Shown: positions 11,150 through 25,015 of the stretch, in pieces | Layout: every line of letters begins with the position of its first letter | Position numbering within the stretch: position 1 is the first letter of the stretch | Made by a program: the position numbers and the translations under genes | The notes under the pieces: model-generated | Databases searched by the model: none | What the model was told of the DNA's origin: nothing | Seen by the model: only the letters and a program-made list of their open reading frames with translations | Assembly: GCA_947623455.1 (NCBI GenBank) | Contig: OX392527.1 | Span: forward strand, 30,992,201-31,056,200 | Direction of reading: 5' to 3' | DNA: 64,000 bases | Source: Mimachlamys varia | Lineage: Eukaryota; Mollusca; Bivalvia; Pectinida; Pectinidae

Positions 11150-12813
11150 GCACAGGACTAGAAAGGGGAGCATAAACAAGGAACTATGTAGGGAAGCATA
11201 GCATAAACAAAAGATTATGTAGCGTAAAATGGCATAAACAAAGGGTAGCGAAAATGAAGGAATAGGTAGGTAGCCAAAAAGGGGACTGGGAAGGGTAGCG
11301 AAAACGAAGGACCAGGTGGAATAGCCGTAGCAAAGGACTTAGTAGGGTAGCCAAAACAAAGGACTAGGTAGGGTAGCCAAAACAAAGAACTAGGTAGGGT
11401 AGCTAAAACAAAGGACTAGGTAGGGTAGCTAAAACAAAGGACTAGGTAGGGTAGCCAAAACAAAGGACTAGGTAGGGTAGCCAAAACAAAGGACTAGGTA
11501 GGGTAGCTAAAACAAAGGACTAGGTAGGGTAACCGAAACAAAGGACTACGTAGGGTAGATAAAACAATGGACTAGGTAGGGTAGATAAAACAATGGACTA
11601 GGTAGGGTAGCCAAAACAAAGGACTAGGTAGGGTAGATAAAACAAAGGACTACGTAGGGTAGCTAAAACAAAGGACTATGTATGGTAGCTAAAACAAAGG
11701 ACTATGTATGGTAGACAAAACAAAGAACTAGGTAGGGTAGCCAAAACAAAGAATTAGGTAGGGTAGCTAAAACAAAGGACTATGTATGGTAGACAAAACA
11801 AAGAACTAGGTAGGGTAGCCAAAACAAAGAATTAGGTAGGGTAGCCAAAACAATGGACTCGGTAGGGTAGCCAAAACAAAGGACTATGTATGGTAGCTAA
11901 AACAAAGGACTATGTATGGTAGCCAAAACAAAGATCTAGGTATGGTAGCCAAAACAAAGGACTAGGTAGGGTAGCCAAAACAAAGGACTATGTATGGTAG
12001 CTAAAACAAAGGACTAGGTAGGGTAGCCAAAACAAAGGACTAGGTAGGGTAGCCAAAAACAAGAACTAGGTAGGGTAGCAAAAACAAAGAACTAGGTAGG
12101 GTAGCCAAAACAAAGGACTAGGTAGGGTAGCCAAAACAAAGGACTAGGTATGGTAGCCAAAACAAAGAACTAGGTATGGTAGCAAAAACAAAGAACTAGG
12201 TAGGGTAGCAAAAACAAAGAACTAGGTAGGGTAGCCAAAACAAAGGACTAGGTAGGGTAGCCAAAACAAAGGACTAGGTAGGGTAGCCAAAACAAAGAAC
12301 TAGGTAGGGTAGCCAAAACAAAGGACTAGGTATGGTAGCAAAAACAAAGAACTAGGTAGGGTAGCCAAAACAAAGGACTAGGTAGGGTAGCCAAAACAAA
12401 GGACTAGGTAGGGTAGCCAAAACAAAGGACTAAGTAGGGTAGCTAAAACAAAGGACTAGGTAGGGTAGATAAGACAAAGGACTATGTAGGGTAGATAAAA
12501 AGACTAGGTAGGGTAACCGAAACAAAGGACTACGTAGGGTAGCCAAAACAAAGGACTTCGTAGGGTAGCGAAAACAAAGGACTATGAATGGTAGCCAAAA
12601 CAAAGGACTAGGTAGGGTAGCCAAAACAAACGACTAAAAGGATAGCCAAAACAAAGGACTAGGTAGGGTAGCCAAAACAAAGGACTAGAAGGATAGCCAA
12701 AACGAAGGACTTAGTAGTGTAGCCAAAACAAAGAAGGACTAGATAGGGTAGCCAAAAAAGAAAAAGAAACTAGTCCTGTGTAGGTTAGCCAAAACAAAGG
12801 ACGAGGTAGGCGA
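11150..12813 (+). repeat. 26-bp minisatellite array (GGTAGGGTAGCC core)
   Basis: Regular 26-bp units run from about 11330, for example CCAAAACAAAGG at 11351 and again at 11377. Each has GGTAGGGTAGCC followed by AAAACAAAGGACTA. There are about 55-60 units in all. The 5' edge (11150-11330) and 3' edge (12620-12813) are diverged and have irregular spacing. Common variants are TATGGTAG for TAGGGTAG and TAGCTAAAA or TAGATAAAA for TAGCCAAAA. The unit shares its GGTAGGGTAGCC..A..AAAGGA skeleton with the 27-bp array at 13486, so the two appear to descend from one ancestral unit. Confidence 0.93.
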
Positions 12814-13259
12814 GGATATGCATTTGATTGGCCACTCGAAGTATTCGGTTGACGTCGATGACTTTGATGACTTCGAGACAAGACCGTGACCCGAAAAGGA
12901 CATTTAATTCTGCTTCACTGCGGTAGATAGGTCCAGAATGTAAAGGAAATATTCGAAAAGGTCTAACAATCATAGTTTCTTTTGGTGGATATGAATTATT
13001 AAGGGTATACCTGAATTTGAGACAGTACGATTTACGATATACCGCCGCAAATTTCAAAATGCTGTAGGCCTGTCCTTTCTAGCCTGAGTAGGGTATAATA
13101 AACTCTCTCATTCACTTCTGTATAGGGTAAAGATGCCCCTGGTAAATACCTTTACCCTGGCCTGTACATGTGTGTCCACATTTATCCCGGTATGAGGTAC
13201 TCGTGTCTTACTCCAGAAATAGAGACGGGGGAGTCCCCTTTTCATAACACGACAATGAT
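12814..13259. other. Non-repetitive spacer between the 26-bp and 27-bp arrays
   Basis: About 450 bp of ordinary-composition DNA interrupts the minisatellite region. A 90-codon minus-strand frame (12785-13057) has no recognisable similarity. Confidence 0.5.
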
Positions 13260-13485
13260 GTAATGAAATATATGATAAGGTATGGTGGGATATAATATCC
13301 TATTATAGATAAAGACTTGCTAAACGATAAGCTGTGTAGGATATTAAAATGAATAAGACAGAGTAGAATGAAATAAAAGATACGGTATGGTAAGATTCAA
13401 TTAATGATATTAAAATCGGATAGAATATAATAAAGGATAATATAGGATGAAATATAAAAAAGGATAGAATATGGTAGTAACAGTA
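13260..13485 (+). repeat. Diverged left flank of the 27-bp array
   Basis: Words such as GATAAGGTATGG, GGATAGAATA and ATAAAGGATA recur without a fixed period. This is consistent with degraded units of the adjoining array. Confidence 0.5.
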
Positions 13486-13594
13486 AAGGATATGGTAGGG
13501 TAGCCTATGATAAAGGATATGATAGGATAGCCTTTGATAAAGGATATGGTAGGATAGTCTATGGTAAAGAATATGGTAGGTTAGCCTGTGATAA

Positions 13595-16500
13595 AGGATA
13601 TGGTAGGGTAGCCTATGCTAAAGGATATTGTAGGGTAGCCTATGATAAAGGATATTGTAGGGTAGCCTATGATAAAGGATATGGTAGGGTAGCCTATGGT
13701 AAAGAATATGGTAGGTTAGCCTGTGATAAAGCGTATGGTAGGGTAGCCTATGGTAAAAGATATGGTAGGGTAGCCTATGGTAAAGGATATGGTAGGGTAG
13801 CCTATGGTAAAGGATATGATAGGATAGCCTTTGATAAAGGATATGGTAGGGTAGTCTATGATAAAGGATATGATAGGCTAGCCTATGATAAAGGATATGG
13901 TAGGGTAGCCTATGATAAAGGATATATTAGGGTAGCCTATGATAAAAGATATTATAGGGTAGGCTATCATAAAGGATATTGTAGGGTAGCCTATGATAAA
14001 GTATATGGTAGGTTAGCCTGTGATAAAGTATATGGTAGGCTAGCCTATGATAAAGGATATGGTAGGGTAGCCTATGATAAAGGATATATTAGGGTAGCCT
14101 ATGATAAAAGATATTATAGGGTAGGCTATCATAAAGGATATTGTAGGGTAGCCTATGATAATGGATATGGTAGGGTAGTCTATGATAAAGGATATGATAG
14201 GCTAGCCTATGATAAAGGATATGGTAGGGTAGCCTATGATAAAGGATATATTAGGGTAGCCCATGATAAAGGATATGGTATGGTGGCCTATGATAAAGGA
14301 TATGATAGGGTAGCCTATGATAAAGGATATGGTAGGGTAGCCTATGATAAAGGATATGGTAGGGTAGCCTATGATAAAGGATATGGTATGGTGGCCTATG
14401 ATAAAGGATATGATAGGGTAGCCTATGATAAAGGATATGGTAGGGTAGCCTATGATAAAGGATATATTAGGGTAGCCTATGATAAAAGATATTATAGGGT
14501 AGGCTATCATAAAGGATATTGTAGGTTAGCCTATGATAAAGGATATGGTAGGGTAGCCTATGATAAAGGATATATTAGGGTAGCCTATGATAAAAGATAT
14601 TATAGGGTAGGCTATCATAAAGGATATTGTAGGGTAGCCTATGATAATGGATATGATCGGGTAGCGTATGATACAGAATATGATAAGGTTGCCTATGATA
14701 AAGGATATGGTAGCCTATGGTAAAGGATATGGTAGGGTAGCCTATGGTAAAGGATATGGTAGGGTAGCCTATGATAAAGGATATATTAGGGTAGCCTATG
14801 ATAAAAGATATTATAGGGTAGGCTATCATAAAGGATATGGTAGGGTAGTCTATGATAAAGGATATGGTATGGTGGCCTATGATAAAGGATATGGTAGGGT
14901 AGCCTATGATAAGGGATATGGTAGAGTAGTCTATGATAAAGGATATGGTAGGGTAGTCTATGATAAAGGATATGGTATGGTGGCCTAAGATAAAGAATAT
15001 GGTAGGGTAGCCTATGGTAAAGGATATGGTAGGGTAGCCTATGATAAGGGATATGATAGGGTAGCCTATGATAAAGGATATGGTAGGGTAGCCTATGATA
15101 AAGGATATGGTAGGGTAGCCTATGATAAAGGATATGGAAGGTTAGCCTATGATAAGGGATATGGTAGGGTAGCCTATGATAAAGGATATGGTAGGGTAGC
15201 CTATGATAAAGGATATGGTAGGGTAGCCTATGATAAGGGATATGGTAGAGTAGCCTATGATAAAGGATATGGTAGGGTAGCCCATGATAAAGGATATGGT
15301 AGGGTAGCCCATGATAAAGGATATGGTATGGTGGCCTATGATAAAGGATATGATAGGGTAGCCTATGATAAAGGATATGGTAGGGTAGCCTATGATAAAG
15401 GATATGATAGGGTAGCCCATGATAAAGGATATGGTATGGTGGCCTATGATAAAGGATATGATAGGGTAGCCTATGATAAAGGATATGGTAGGGTAGCCCA
15501 TGATAAAGGATATGGTAGGGTAGCCTATGATAAAGGATATGGTATGGTGGCCTATGATAAAGGATATGATAGGGTAGCCTATGATAAAGGATATGGTAGG
15601 GTAGCCTATGATAAAGGATATTGTAGGGTAGTCCATGGTAAAGGATATGGTAGGGTAGCGTATGATAAAGGATATGGTAGGGTAGCCCATGATAAAGGAT
15701 ATGGTATGGTGGCCTATGATAAAGGATATGGTAGGGTAGCCTATGATTAAGGATATGATAGGGTAGCCCATGATAAAGGATATGGTATGGTGGCCTATGA
15801 TAAAGGATATGATAGGGTAGCCTATGATAAAGGATATGGTAGGGTAGCCTATGATAAAGGATATGGTAGGGTAGCCTATGATAAAGGATATGGTATGGTG
15901 GCCTATGATAAAGGATATGATAGGGTAGCCTATGATAAAGGATATGGTAGGGTAGCCTATGATAAAGGATATTGTAGGGTAGTCCATGGTAAAGGATATG
16001 GTAGGGTAGCGTATGATAAAGGATATGGTAGGGTAGCCTATGATAAAGGATATGGTAGTGTAGCGTATGATAAAGGATATTGTAGGGTAGTCTATGGTAA
16101 AGGAAATGGTAGGGTAGCCTATGATAAAGGATATGGTAGGGTAGCCTAAGATAAAGGATATGGTAGGGTAGCGTATGATAAAGGATATTGTAGGGTAGTC
16201 TATGATAAAGGATATGGTAGGGTAGCCTATGATAAAGGATATGATAGGGTAGCCAATGGTAAAGGATATGATAGGGTAGCCTATGATAAATGATATGATA
16301 GGGTAGCCTATGATAAAGGATATGGTAGGGCAGCCTATGATAAAGGATATGATAGGGTAGCCTATGATAAATGGTATGATAGGGTAGCCAATGGTAAAGG
16401 ATATGATAGGGTAGCCTATGATAAATGATATGATAGGGTAGCCTATGATAAAGGATATGATAAGGTAGCCAATGGTAAAGGATATGATAGGGTAGCCAAT

Positions 16501-18449
16501 GGTAAAGGATATGATAGGGTAGCCTATGATAAAGGATATGATAGGGTAGCCAATGGTAAAGGATATGATAGGGTAGCCTATGATAAAGGATATGATAGGG
16601 TAGCCAATGGTAAAGGATATGATAGGGTAGCCTATGATAAAGGATATTGTAGGGTAGCCTATGATAAAAAATATTGTAGGGTAGCCTATGATAAAGGATA
16701 TGATAGGGTAGCCTATGATAAAGGATATGGTAGGGTAGCCTATGATAAATGATATTGTAGGGTAACTTATGATAAAGGGTATTGTGGGGTAGTCTATGGT
16801 AAAGGATATGGTAGGGTAGCCTATGATAAAGGATATGGTAGGGTAGCCTATGATAAATGATATGATGGGGTAGCCTATGGTAAAGGATATGGTAGGGTAG
16901 CCTATGATAAAGGATATGATAGGATAGCCTATGATAATGGATATGATAGGGTAGCCTATGATAAAGGATATGATAGGGTAGCCTATGATAAAGGATATGG
17001 TAGGATAGCCTATGATAAAGGGTATTTTTGGGTAGACTATGATAAAGAATATGGTAGGGTAGGCTATTATAAATGATATTATAGGATAGCCTATGATAAA
17101 GGGTATTTTTGGGTAGACTATGATAAAGGATATGGTAGTGTAGCCTATGATAAAGGATATGGTAGTGTAGCCTATGATAAAGGATATGGTAGGGTAGCCT
17201 AACATAAAGGATATGGTAGGATAGCCTATGATAAAGAATATGGTAGGGTAGCCTATGATAAAGGGTATGGTAGTGTAGCCTATGATAAAGGATATGGTAG
17301 TGTAGCCTATGATAAAGGATATGGTAGGGTAGCCTATGATAAAGGGTATGGTAGGGTAGCCTATGATAAATGATATGATAGGGTAGCCTTTGATAAATGA
17401 TATGATAGTGTAGCGTATGATAAAGGATATGGTAGGGTAGTCTATGATAAATGATATGATAGGGTAGCCTATGATAAATGATATGATAGGGTAGCCTATG
17501 ATAAATGATATGGTAGTGTAGCGTATGATAAAGGATATGGTAGAGTAGTCTATGGTAAAGGATATGGTAGGGTAGCGTATGATAAAGGATATGGTAGTGT
17601 AGCGTATGATAAATGATATGGTAGTGTAGCGTATGATAAAGGATATGGTAGGGTAGTCTATAGTAAAGGAGTTGATAGTGTAGCGTATGATAAATGATAT
17701 GGTAGTGTAGCGTATGATAAATGATATGGTAGTGTAGCGTATGATAAAGGATATGGTAGGGTAGTCTATGGTAAAGGATATGATAGTGTAGCGTATGATA
17801 AATGATATGGTAGTGTAGCGTATGATAAAGGATATGGTAGGGTAGCCTATGATAAATGATATGATAGTGTAGCGTATGATAAAGGATATGGTAGGGTAGC
17901 CTATGGTAAAGGATATGGTAGTGTAGCGTATGATAAAGGATATGGTAGTGTAGCGTATGATAAAGGATATGGTAGGGTAGCCTATGGTAAAGGATATTGT
18001 AGTGTAGCGTATGATAAAGGATATGGTAGTGAAGCGTATGATAAAGGATATGGTAGGGTAGTCTATGGTAAAGGATATGGTAGGGTAGCGTATGATAAAG
18101 GATATGGTAGGATAGCTTATGATAAAGGATATTGTAGGGTAGTCCATGGTAAAGGATATGGTAGGGAAGCGTATGATAAAGGATATGGTAGGGTAGTCTA
18201 TGATAAATGATATGGTAGTGTAGCGTATGATAAAGGATATGGTAGGGTAGTCTATGCGAAAGGATATGGTAGGGTAGCCTATGATAAAGGATATGATAGG
18301 GTAGCCTATAATAAAGGACATGGTAGGGTAGCCTAAGATAAAGGATATGGTAGGGTAGCCTATGATAAAGGATATGGTAGGGTAGCCTATGATAAAGGAT
18401 ATGATAGGGTAGCCAATGGAAAAGGATATGGTAGGGTAGCCTATGATAA
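13595..18449 (+). repeat. 4,855-bp higher-order block, copy 1
   Basis: Every landmark in this block recurs 4,855 bp downstream. The 'GCCTATGCTAAAGG' unit is at 13611 and 18466, and open frames starting at 14280 and 15328 recur at 19135 and 20183. The left breakpoint lies between about 13590 and 13610, because the sequence before it differs between copies. Confidence 0.9.
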
Positions 18450-21400
18450 AGGATATGGTAGGGTAGCCTATGCTAAAGGATATTGTAGGGTAGCCTATGA
18501 TAAAGGATATTGTAGGGTAGCCTATGATAAAGGATATGGTAGGGTAGCCTATGGTAAAGAATATGGTAGGTTAGCCTGTGATAAAGCGTATGGTAGGGTA
18601 GCCTATGGTAAAAGATATGGTAGGGTAGCCTATGGTAAAGGATATGGTAGGGTAGCCTATGGTAAAGGATATGATAGGATAGCCTTTGATAAAGGATATG
18701 GTAGGGTAGTCTATGATAAAGGATATGATAGGCTAGCCTATGATAAAGGATATGGTAGGGTAGCCTATGATAAAGGATATATTAGGGTAGCCTATGATAA
18801 AAGATATTATAGGGTAGGCTATCATAAAGGATATTGTAGGGTAGCCTATGATAAAGTATATGGTAGGTTAGCCTGTGATAAAGTATATGGTAGGCTAGCC
18901 TATGATAAAGGATATGGTAGGGTAGCCTATGATAAAGGATATATTAGGGTAGCCTATGATAAAAGATATTATAGGGTAGGCTATCATAAAGGATATTGTA
19001 GGGTAGCCTATGATAAAGGATATGGTAGGGTAGTCTATGATAAAGGATATGATAGGCTAGCCTATGATAAAGGATATGGTAGGGTAGCCTATGATAAAGG
19101 ATATATTAGGGTAGCCCATGATAAAAGATATGGTATGGTGGCCTATGATAAAGGATATGATAGGGTAGCCTATGATAAAGGATATGGTAGGGTAGCCTAT
19201 GATAAAGGATATGGTAGGGTAGCCTATGATAAAGGATATGGTATGGTGGCCTATGATAAAGGATATGATAGGGTAGCCTATGATAAAGGATATGGTAGGG
19301 TAGCCTATGATAAAGGATATATTAGGGTAGCCTATGATAAAAGATATTATAGGGTAGGCTATCATAAAGGATATTGTAGGTTAGCCTATGATAAAGGATA
19401 TGGTAGGGTAGCCTATGATAAAGGATATATTAGGGTAGCCTATGATAAAAGATATTATAGGGTAGGCTATCATAAAGGATATTGTAGGGTAGCCTATGAT
19501 AATGGATATGATCGGGTAGCGTATGATACAGAATATGATAAGGTTGCCTATGATAAAGGATATGGTAGCCTATGGTAAAGGATATGGTAGGGTAGCCTAT
19601 GGTAAAGGATATGGTAGGGTAGCCTATGATAAAGGATATATTAGGGTAGCCTATGATAAAAGATATTATAGGGTAGGCTATCATAAAGGATATGGTAGGG
19701 TAGTCTATGATAAAGGATATGGTATGGTGGCCTATGATAAAGGATATGGTAGGGTAGCCTATGATAAGGGATATGGTAGAGTAGTCTATGATAAAGGATA
19801 TGGTAGGGTAGTCTATGATAAAGGATATGGTATGGTGGCCTAAGATAAAGAATATGGTAGGGTAGCCTATGGTAAAGGATATGGTAGGGTAGCCTATGAT
19901 AAGGGATATGATAGGGTAGCCTATGATAAAGGATATGGTAGGGTAGCCTATGATAAAGGATATGGTAGGGTAGCCTATGATAAAGGATATGGAAGGTTAG
20001 CCTATGATAAGGGATATGGTAGGGTAGCCTATGATAAAGGATATGGTAGGGTAGCCTATGATAAAGGATATGGTAGGGTAGCCTATGATAAGGGATATGG
20101 TAGAGTAGCCTATGATAAAGGATATGGTAGGGTAGCCCATGATAAAGGATATGGTAGGGTAGCCCATGATAAAGGATATGGTATGGTGGCCTATGATAAA
20201 GGATATGATAGGGTAGCCTATGATAAAGGATATGGTAGGGTAGCCTATGATAAAGGATATGATAGGGTAGCCCATGATAAAGGATATGGTATGGTGGCCT
20301 ATGATAAAGGATATGATAGGGTAGCCTATGATAAAGGATATGGTAGGGTAGCCCATGATAAAGGATATGGTAGGGTAGCCTATGATAAAGGATATGGTAT
20401 GGTGGCCTATGATAAAGGATATGATAGGGTAGCCTATGATAAAGGATATGGTAGGGTAGCCTATGATAAAGGATATTGTAGGGTAGTCCATGGTAAAGGA
20501 TATGGTAGGGTAGCGTATGATAAAGGATATGGTAGGGTAGCCCATGATAAAGGATATGGTATGGTGGCCTATGATAAAGGATATGGTAGGGTAGCCTATG
20601 ATTAAGGATATGATAGGGTAGCCCATGATAAAGGATATGGTATGGTGGCCTATGATAAAGGATATGATAGGGTAGCCTATGATAAAGGATATGGTAGGGT
20701 AGCCTATGATAAAGGATATGGTAGGGTAGCCTATGATAAAGGATATGGTATGGTGGCCTATGATAAAGGATATGATAGGGTAGCCTATGATAAAGGATAT
20801 GGTAGGGTAGCCTATGATAAAGGATATTGTAGGGTAGTCCATGGTAAAGGATATGGTAGGGTAGCGTATGATAAAGGATATGGTAGGGTAGCCTATGATA
20901 AAGGATATGGTAGTGTAGCGTATGATAAAGGATATTGTAGGGTAGTCTATGGTAAAGGAAATGGTAGGGTAGCCTATGATAAAGGATATGGTAGGGTAGC
21001 CTAAGATAAAGGATATGGTAGGGTAGCGTATGATAAAGGATATTGTAGGGTAGTCTATGATAAAGGATATGGTAGGGTAGCCTATGATAAAGGATATGAT
21101 AGGGTAGCCAATGGTAAAGGATATGATAGGGTAGCCTATGATAAATGATATGATAGGGTAGCCTATGATAAAGGATATGGTAGGGCAGCCTATGATAAAG
21201 GATATGATAGGGTAGCCTATGATAAATGGTATGATAGGGTAGCCAATGGTAAAGGATATGATAGGGTAGCCTATGATAAATGATATGATAGGGTAGCCTA
21301 TGATAAAGGATATGATAAGGTAGCCAATGGTAAAGGATATGATAGGGTAGCCAATGGTAAAGGATATGATAGGGTAGCCTATGATAAAGGATATGATAGG

Positions 21401-23305
21401 GTAGCCAATGGTAAAGGATATGATAGGGTAGCCTATGATAAAGGATATGATAGGGTAGCCAATGGTAAAGGATATGATAGGGTAGCCTATGATAAAGGAT
21501 ATTGTAGGGTAGCCTATGATAAAAAATATTGTAGGGTAGCCTATGATAAAGGATATGATAGGGTAGCCTATGATAAAGGATATGGTAGGGTAGCCTATGA
21601 TAAATGATATTGTAGGGTAACCTATGATAAAGGGTATTGTGGGGTAGTCTATGGTAAAGGATATGGTAGGGTAGCCTATGATAAAGGATATGGTAGGGTA
21701 GCCTATGATAAATGATATGATGGGGTAGCCTATGGTAAAGGATATGGTAGGGTAGCCTATGATAAAGGATATGATAGGATAGCCTATGATAATGGATATG
21801 ATAGGGTAGCCTATGATAAAGGATATGATAGGGTAGCCTATGATAAAGGATATGGTAGGATAGCCTATGATAAAGGGTATTTTTGGGTAGACTATGATAA
21901 AGAATATGGTAGGGTAGGCTATTATAAATGATATTATAGGATAGCCTATGATAAAGGGTATTTTTGGGTAGACTATGATAAAGGATATGGTAGTGTAGCC
22001 TATGATAAAGGATATGGTAGTGTAGCCTATGATAAAGGATATGGTAGGGTAGCCTAACATAAAGGATATGGTAGGATAGCCTATGATAAAGAATATGGTA
22101 GGGTAGCCTATGATAAAGGGTATGGTAGTGTAGCCTATGATAAAGGATATGGTAGTGTAGCCTATGATAAAGGATATGGTAGGGTAGCCTATGATAAAGG
22201 GTATGGTAGGGTAGCCTATGATAAATGATATGATAGGGTAGCCTTTGATAAATGATATGATAGTGTAGCGTATGATAAAGGATATGGTAGGGTAGTCTAT
22301 GATAAATGATATGATAGGGTAGCCTATGATAAATGATATGATAGGGTAGCCTATGATAAATGATATGGTAGTGTAGCGTATGATAAAGGATATGGTAGAG
22401 TAGTCTATGGTAAAGGATATGGTAGGGTAGCGTATGATAAAGGATATGGTAGTGTAGCGTATGATAAATGATATGGTAGTGTAGCGTATGATAAAGGATA
22501 TGGTAGGGTAGTCTATAGTAAAGGAGTTGATAGTGTAGCGTATGATAAATGATATGGTAGTGTAGCGTATGATAAATGATATGGTAGTGTAGCGTATGAT
22601 AAAGGATATGGTAGGGTAGTCTATGGTAAAGGATATGATAGTGTAGCGTATGATAAATGATATGGTAGTGTAGCGTATGATAATTGATATGGTAGGGTAG
22701 CCTATGATAAATGATATGATAGTGTAGCGTATGATAAAGGATATGGTAGGGTAGCCTATGGTAAAGGATATGGTAGTGTAGCGTATGATAAAGGATATGG
22801 TAGTGTAGCGTATGATAAAGGATATGGTAGGGTAGCCTATGGTAAAGGATATTGTAGTGTAGCGTATGATAAAGGATATGGTAGTGAAGCGTATGATAAA
22901 GGATATGGTAGGGTAGTCTATGGTAAAGGATATGGTAGGGTAGCGTATGATAAAGGATATGGTAGGATAGCTTATGATAAAGGATATTGTAGGGTAGTCC
23001 ATGGTAAAGGATATGGTAGGGAAGCGTATGATAAAGGATATGGTAGGGTAGTCTATGATAAATGATATGGTAGTGTAGCGTATGATAAAGGATATGGTAG
23101 GGTAGTCTATGCGAAAGGATATGGTAGGGTAGCCTATGATAAAGGATATGATAGGGTAGCCTATAATAAAGGACATGGTAGGGTAGCCTAAGATAAAGGA
23201 TATGGTAGGGTAGCCTATGATAAAGGATATGGTAGGGTAGCCTATGATAAAGGATATGATAGGGTAGCCAATGGAAAAGGATATGGTAGGGTAGCCTATG
23301 ATAAA
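18450..23305 (+). repeat. 4,855-bp higher-order block, copy 2
   Basis: Tandem copy of 13595-18449. By eye only scattered differences appear, for example 'CTCATGATAAAGG' against 'CCCATGATAAAAG' types near 14271 and 19126, ACTTATG against ACCTATG near 16776 and 21630, and AAAGGATATG against AATTGATATG near 17826 and 22681. After about 23310 the match to copy 1 ends ('GGCAGCC' where copy 1 continues 'GGTAGCCTATGCT'). The offset is not a multiple of 27, so unequal exchange within perfect 27-bp register does not explain it unless it joined units of other lengths. Confidence 0.88.
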
Positions 23306-25015
23306 GGATATGGTAGGGCAGCCTATGATAAAGGATATGATAGGGTAGCTAATGGTAAAGGATACGATAGGGTAGCCTATGATAAATGATATGATAGGGT
23401 AGCCTATGATAAAAGATATTGTAGGGTAGCCTATGATAAAGGATATGATAGGGTAGCCTATGATAAAGGATATGGTAGGGTAGCCTATGATAAAGGATAT
23501 TTTAGGGTAACCTATGATAAAAGGTATTGTGGGGTAGTCTATGGTAAAGGATATGGTAGGGTAGGCTATTATAAATGATATGGTAGGGTAGCCTATGATA
23601 AAGGATATGGTAGGGTAGCCTATGATAAAGGATATGATAGGGTAGCCTATGATAAAGGATATGATAGGATAGCCTATGATAAAGGATATGGTAGGGTAGT
23701 CTATGATAAATGATATGATGGGGTAGCCTATGGTAAAGGATATGGTAGTGTAGCGTATGATAAAGGATATGATAGGGTAGCCTATGATAAAGAATATGGT
23801 AGGGTAGCCTATGATAAAGGATATGGTAGGGTAGCTGTGATAAAGGATATGGTAGGGTATCCTATGATAAAGGATATTGTAGGGTAGCCTATGATAAAGG
23901 ATATGATAGGGTAGCCTATGATAAAGGATATGGTAGGGTAGCCTATGATAAAGGATATGATAGGGTAGCCTATGATAAAGGATATGGTAGGGTAGCCTAT
24001 GATAAGGGATATGGCAGTGTAGCCTATGATAAAGGATATGGTAGGGTAGCCTATGATAAAGGATATGGTAGGGTAGCCTATGATAAAGGATATGGTAGGT
24101 TAGCCTATGATAAAGGATATGGTAGGGTAGCCTATGATAAAGGATATGGTAGGGTAGCCTATGATAAAGGATATGGTAGTGTAGCCTATGATAAAGGATA
24201 TGGTAGGTTAGCCTATGATAAAGGATATGGTAGGGTAGCCTATGATAAAGGATATGGTAGGGTAGCCTATGATAAGGGATATGATAGGGTAGCCCATGAT
24301 AAGGGATATGGTAGGGTAGCCTATGATAAAGGATATGGTAGGGTAGCCTATGATAAGGGATATGGCAGTGTAGCCTATGATAAAGGATATGGTAGGGTAG
24401 CATATGATAAAGGATATGGTAGGGTAGCCTATGATAAAGGATATGGCAGTGTAGCCTATGATAAAGGATATGATAGGGTAGCCTATGATAAAGGATATGG
24501 TAGGGTAGCCTATGATAAAGGATATGGTAGGGTAGCCTATGATAAGGGATATGGCAGTGTAGCCTATGATAAAGGATATGGTAGGGTAGCATATGATAAA
24601 GGATATGGTAGGTTAGCCTATGATAAAGGATATGGTAGGGTAGCCTATGATAAAGGATATGATAGGGTAGCCTATGATAAAGGATATGGTAGGGTAGCCT
24701 ATGATAAAGGATATGGTAGGGTAGCCTATGATAAAGGATATGGTAGGTTAGCCTATGATAAAGGATATGGTAGGGTATCCTATGATAAAGGATATGGTAG
24801 GGTAGCCTATGATAAGGGATATGGCAGTGTAGCCTATGATAAAGGATATGGTAGGGTAGCATATGATAAAGGATATGGTAGGGTAGTCTATGATAATGGA
24901 TATGGTAGGGTAGTCTATGATAAAGGATATGGTAGGGTAGCTGTGATAAAGGATATGGTAGGGTAGCTGTGATAAAGGATATGGTAGGGTAGCTGTGATA
25001 AAGGATATGGTAGGG

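Larger units (their letters stand above)
13486..25015 (+). repeat. 11.5-kb 27-bp minisatellite array inside the nAChR intron
   Basis: Roughly 425 tandem units of 27 bp, with core GGTAGGGTAGCC followed by TATGATAAAGGATAT. Units fall into subtypes (TATGGTATGGTGGCC, GATAGGGTAGCC, TATTAGGGTAGCC, AGATATTATAGGGTAGGC, TAGTGTAGCG, GGCAGTGTAGCC) that recur in ordered blocks. Occasional shortened units (for example at 14705-14725, and the 'GTAGCTGTGATAAAGG' units near 23835 and 24940-25010) shift the register. Because 27 is divisible by three and the core lacks stops in several frames, long open frames appear on both strands. The longest is 1,621 codons on the minus strand (19997-24862) and encodes endless nonapeptides of the SFIIGYPTI type. 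I treat these as non-coding by-products. Confidence 0.95.

Noticed and set aside
15142..24862. Two giant open frames (1,059 and 1,621 codons) on the minus strand as protein-coding genes
   Set aside because: They consist entirely of a 27-bp minisatellite, have sister frames open on the other strand, switch peptide register at indels, and have no unique N- or C-terminal domain or splice context.
11330..25015. Interstitial telomeric repeat (GGGTAG words)
   Set aside because: The motif occurs only as part of 26/27-bp units. There is no tandem TTAGGG run on either strand.
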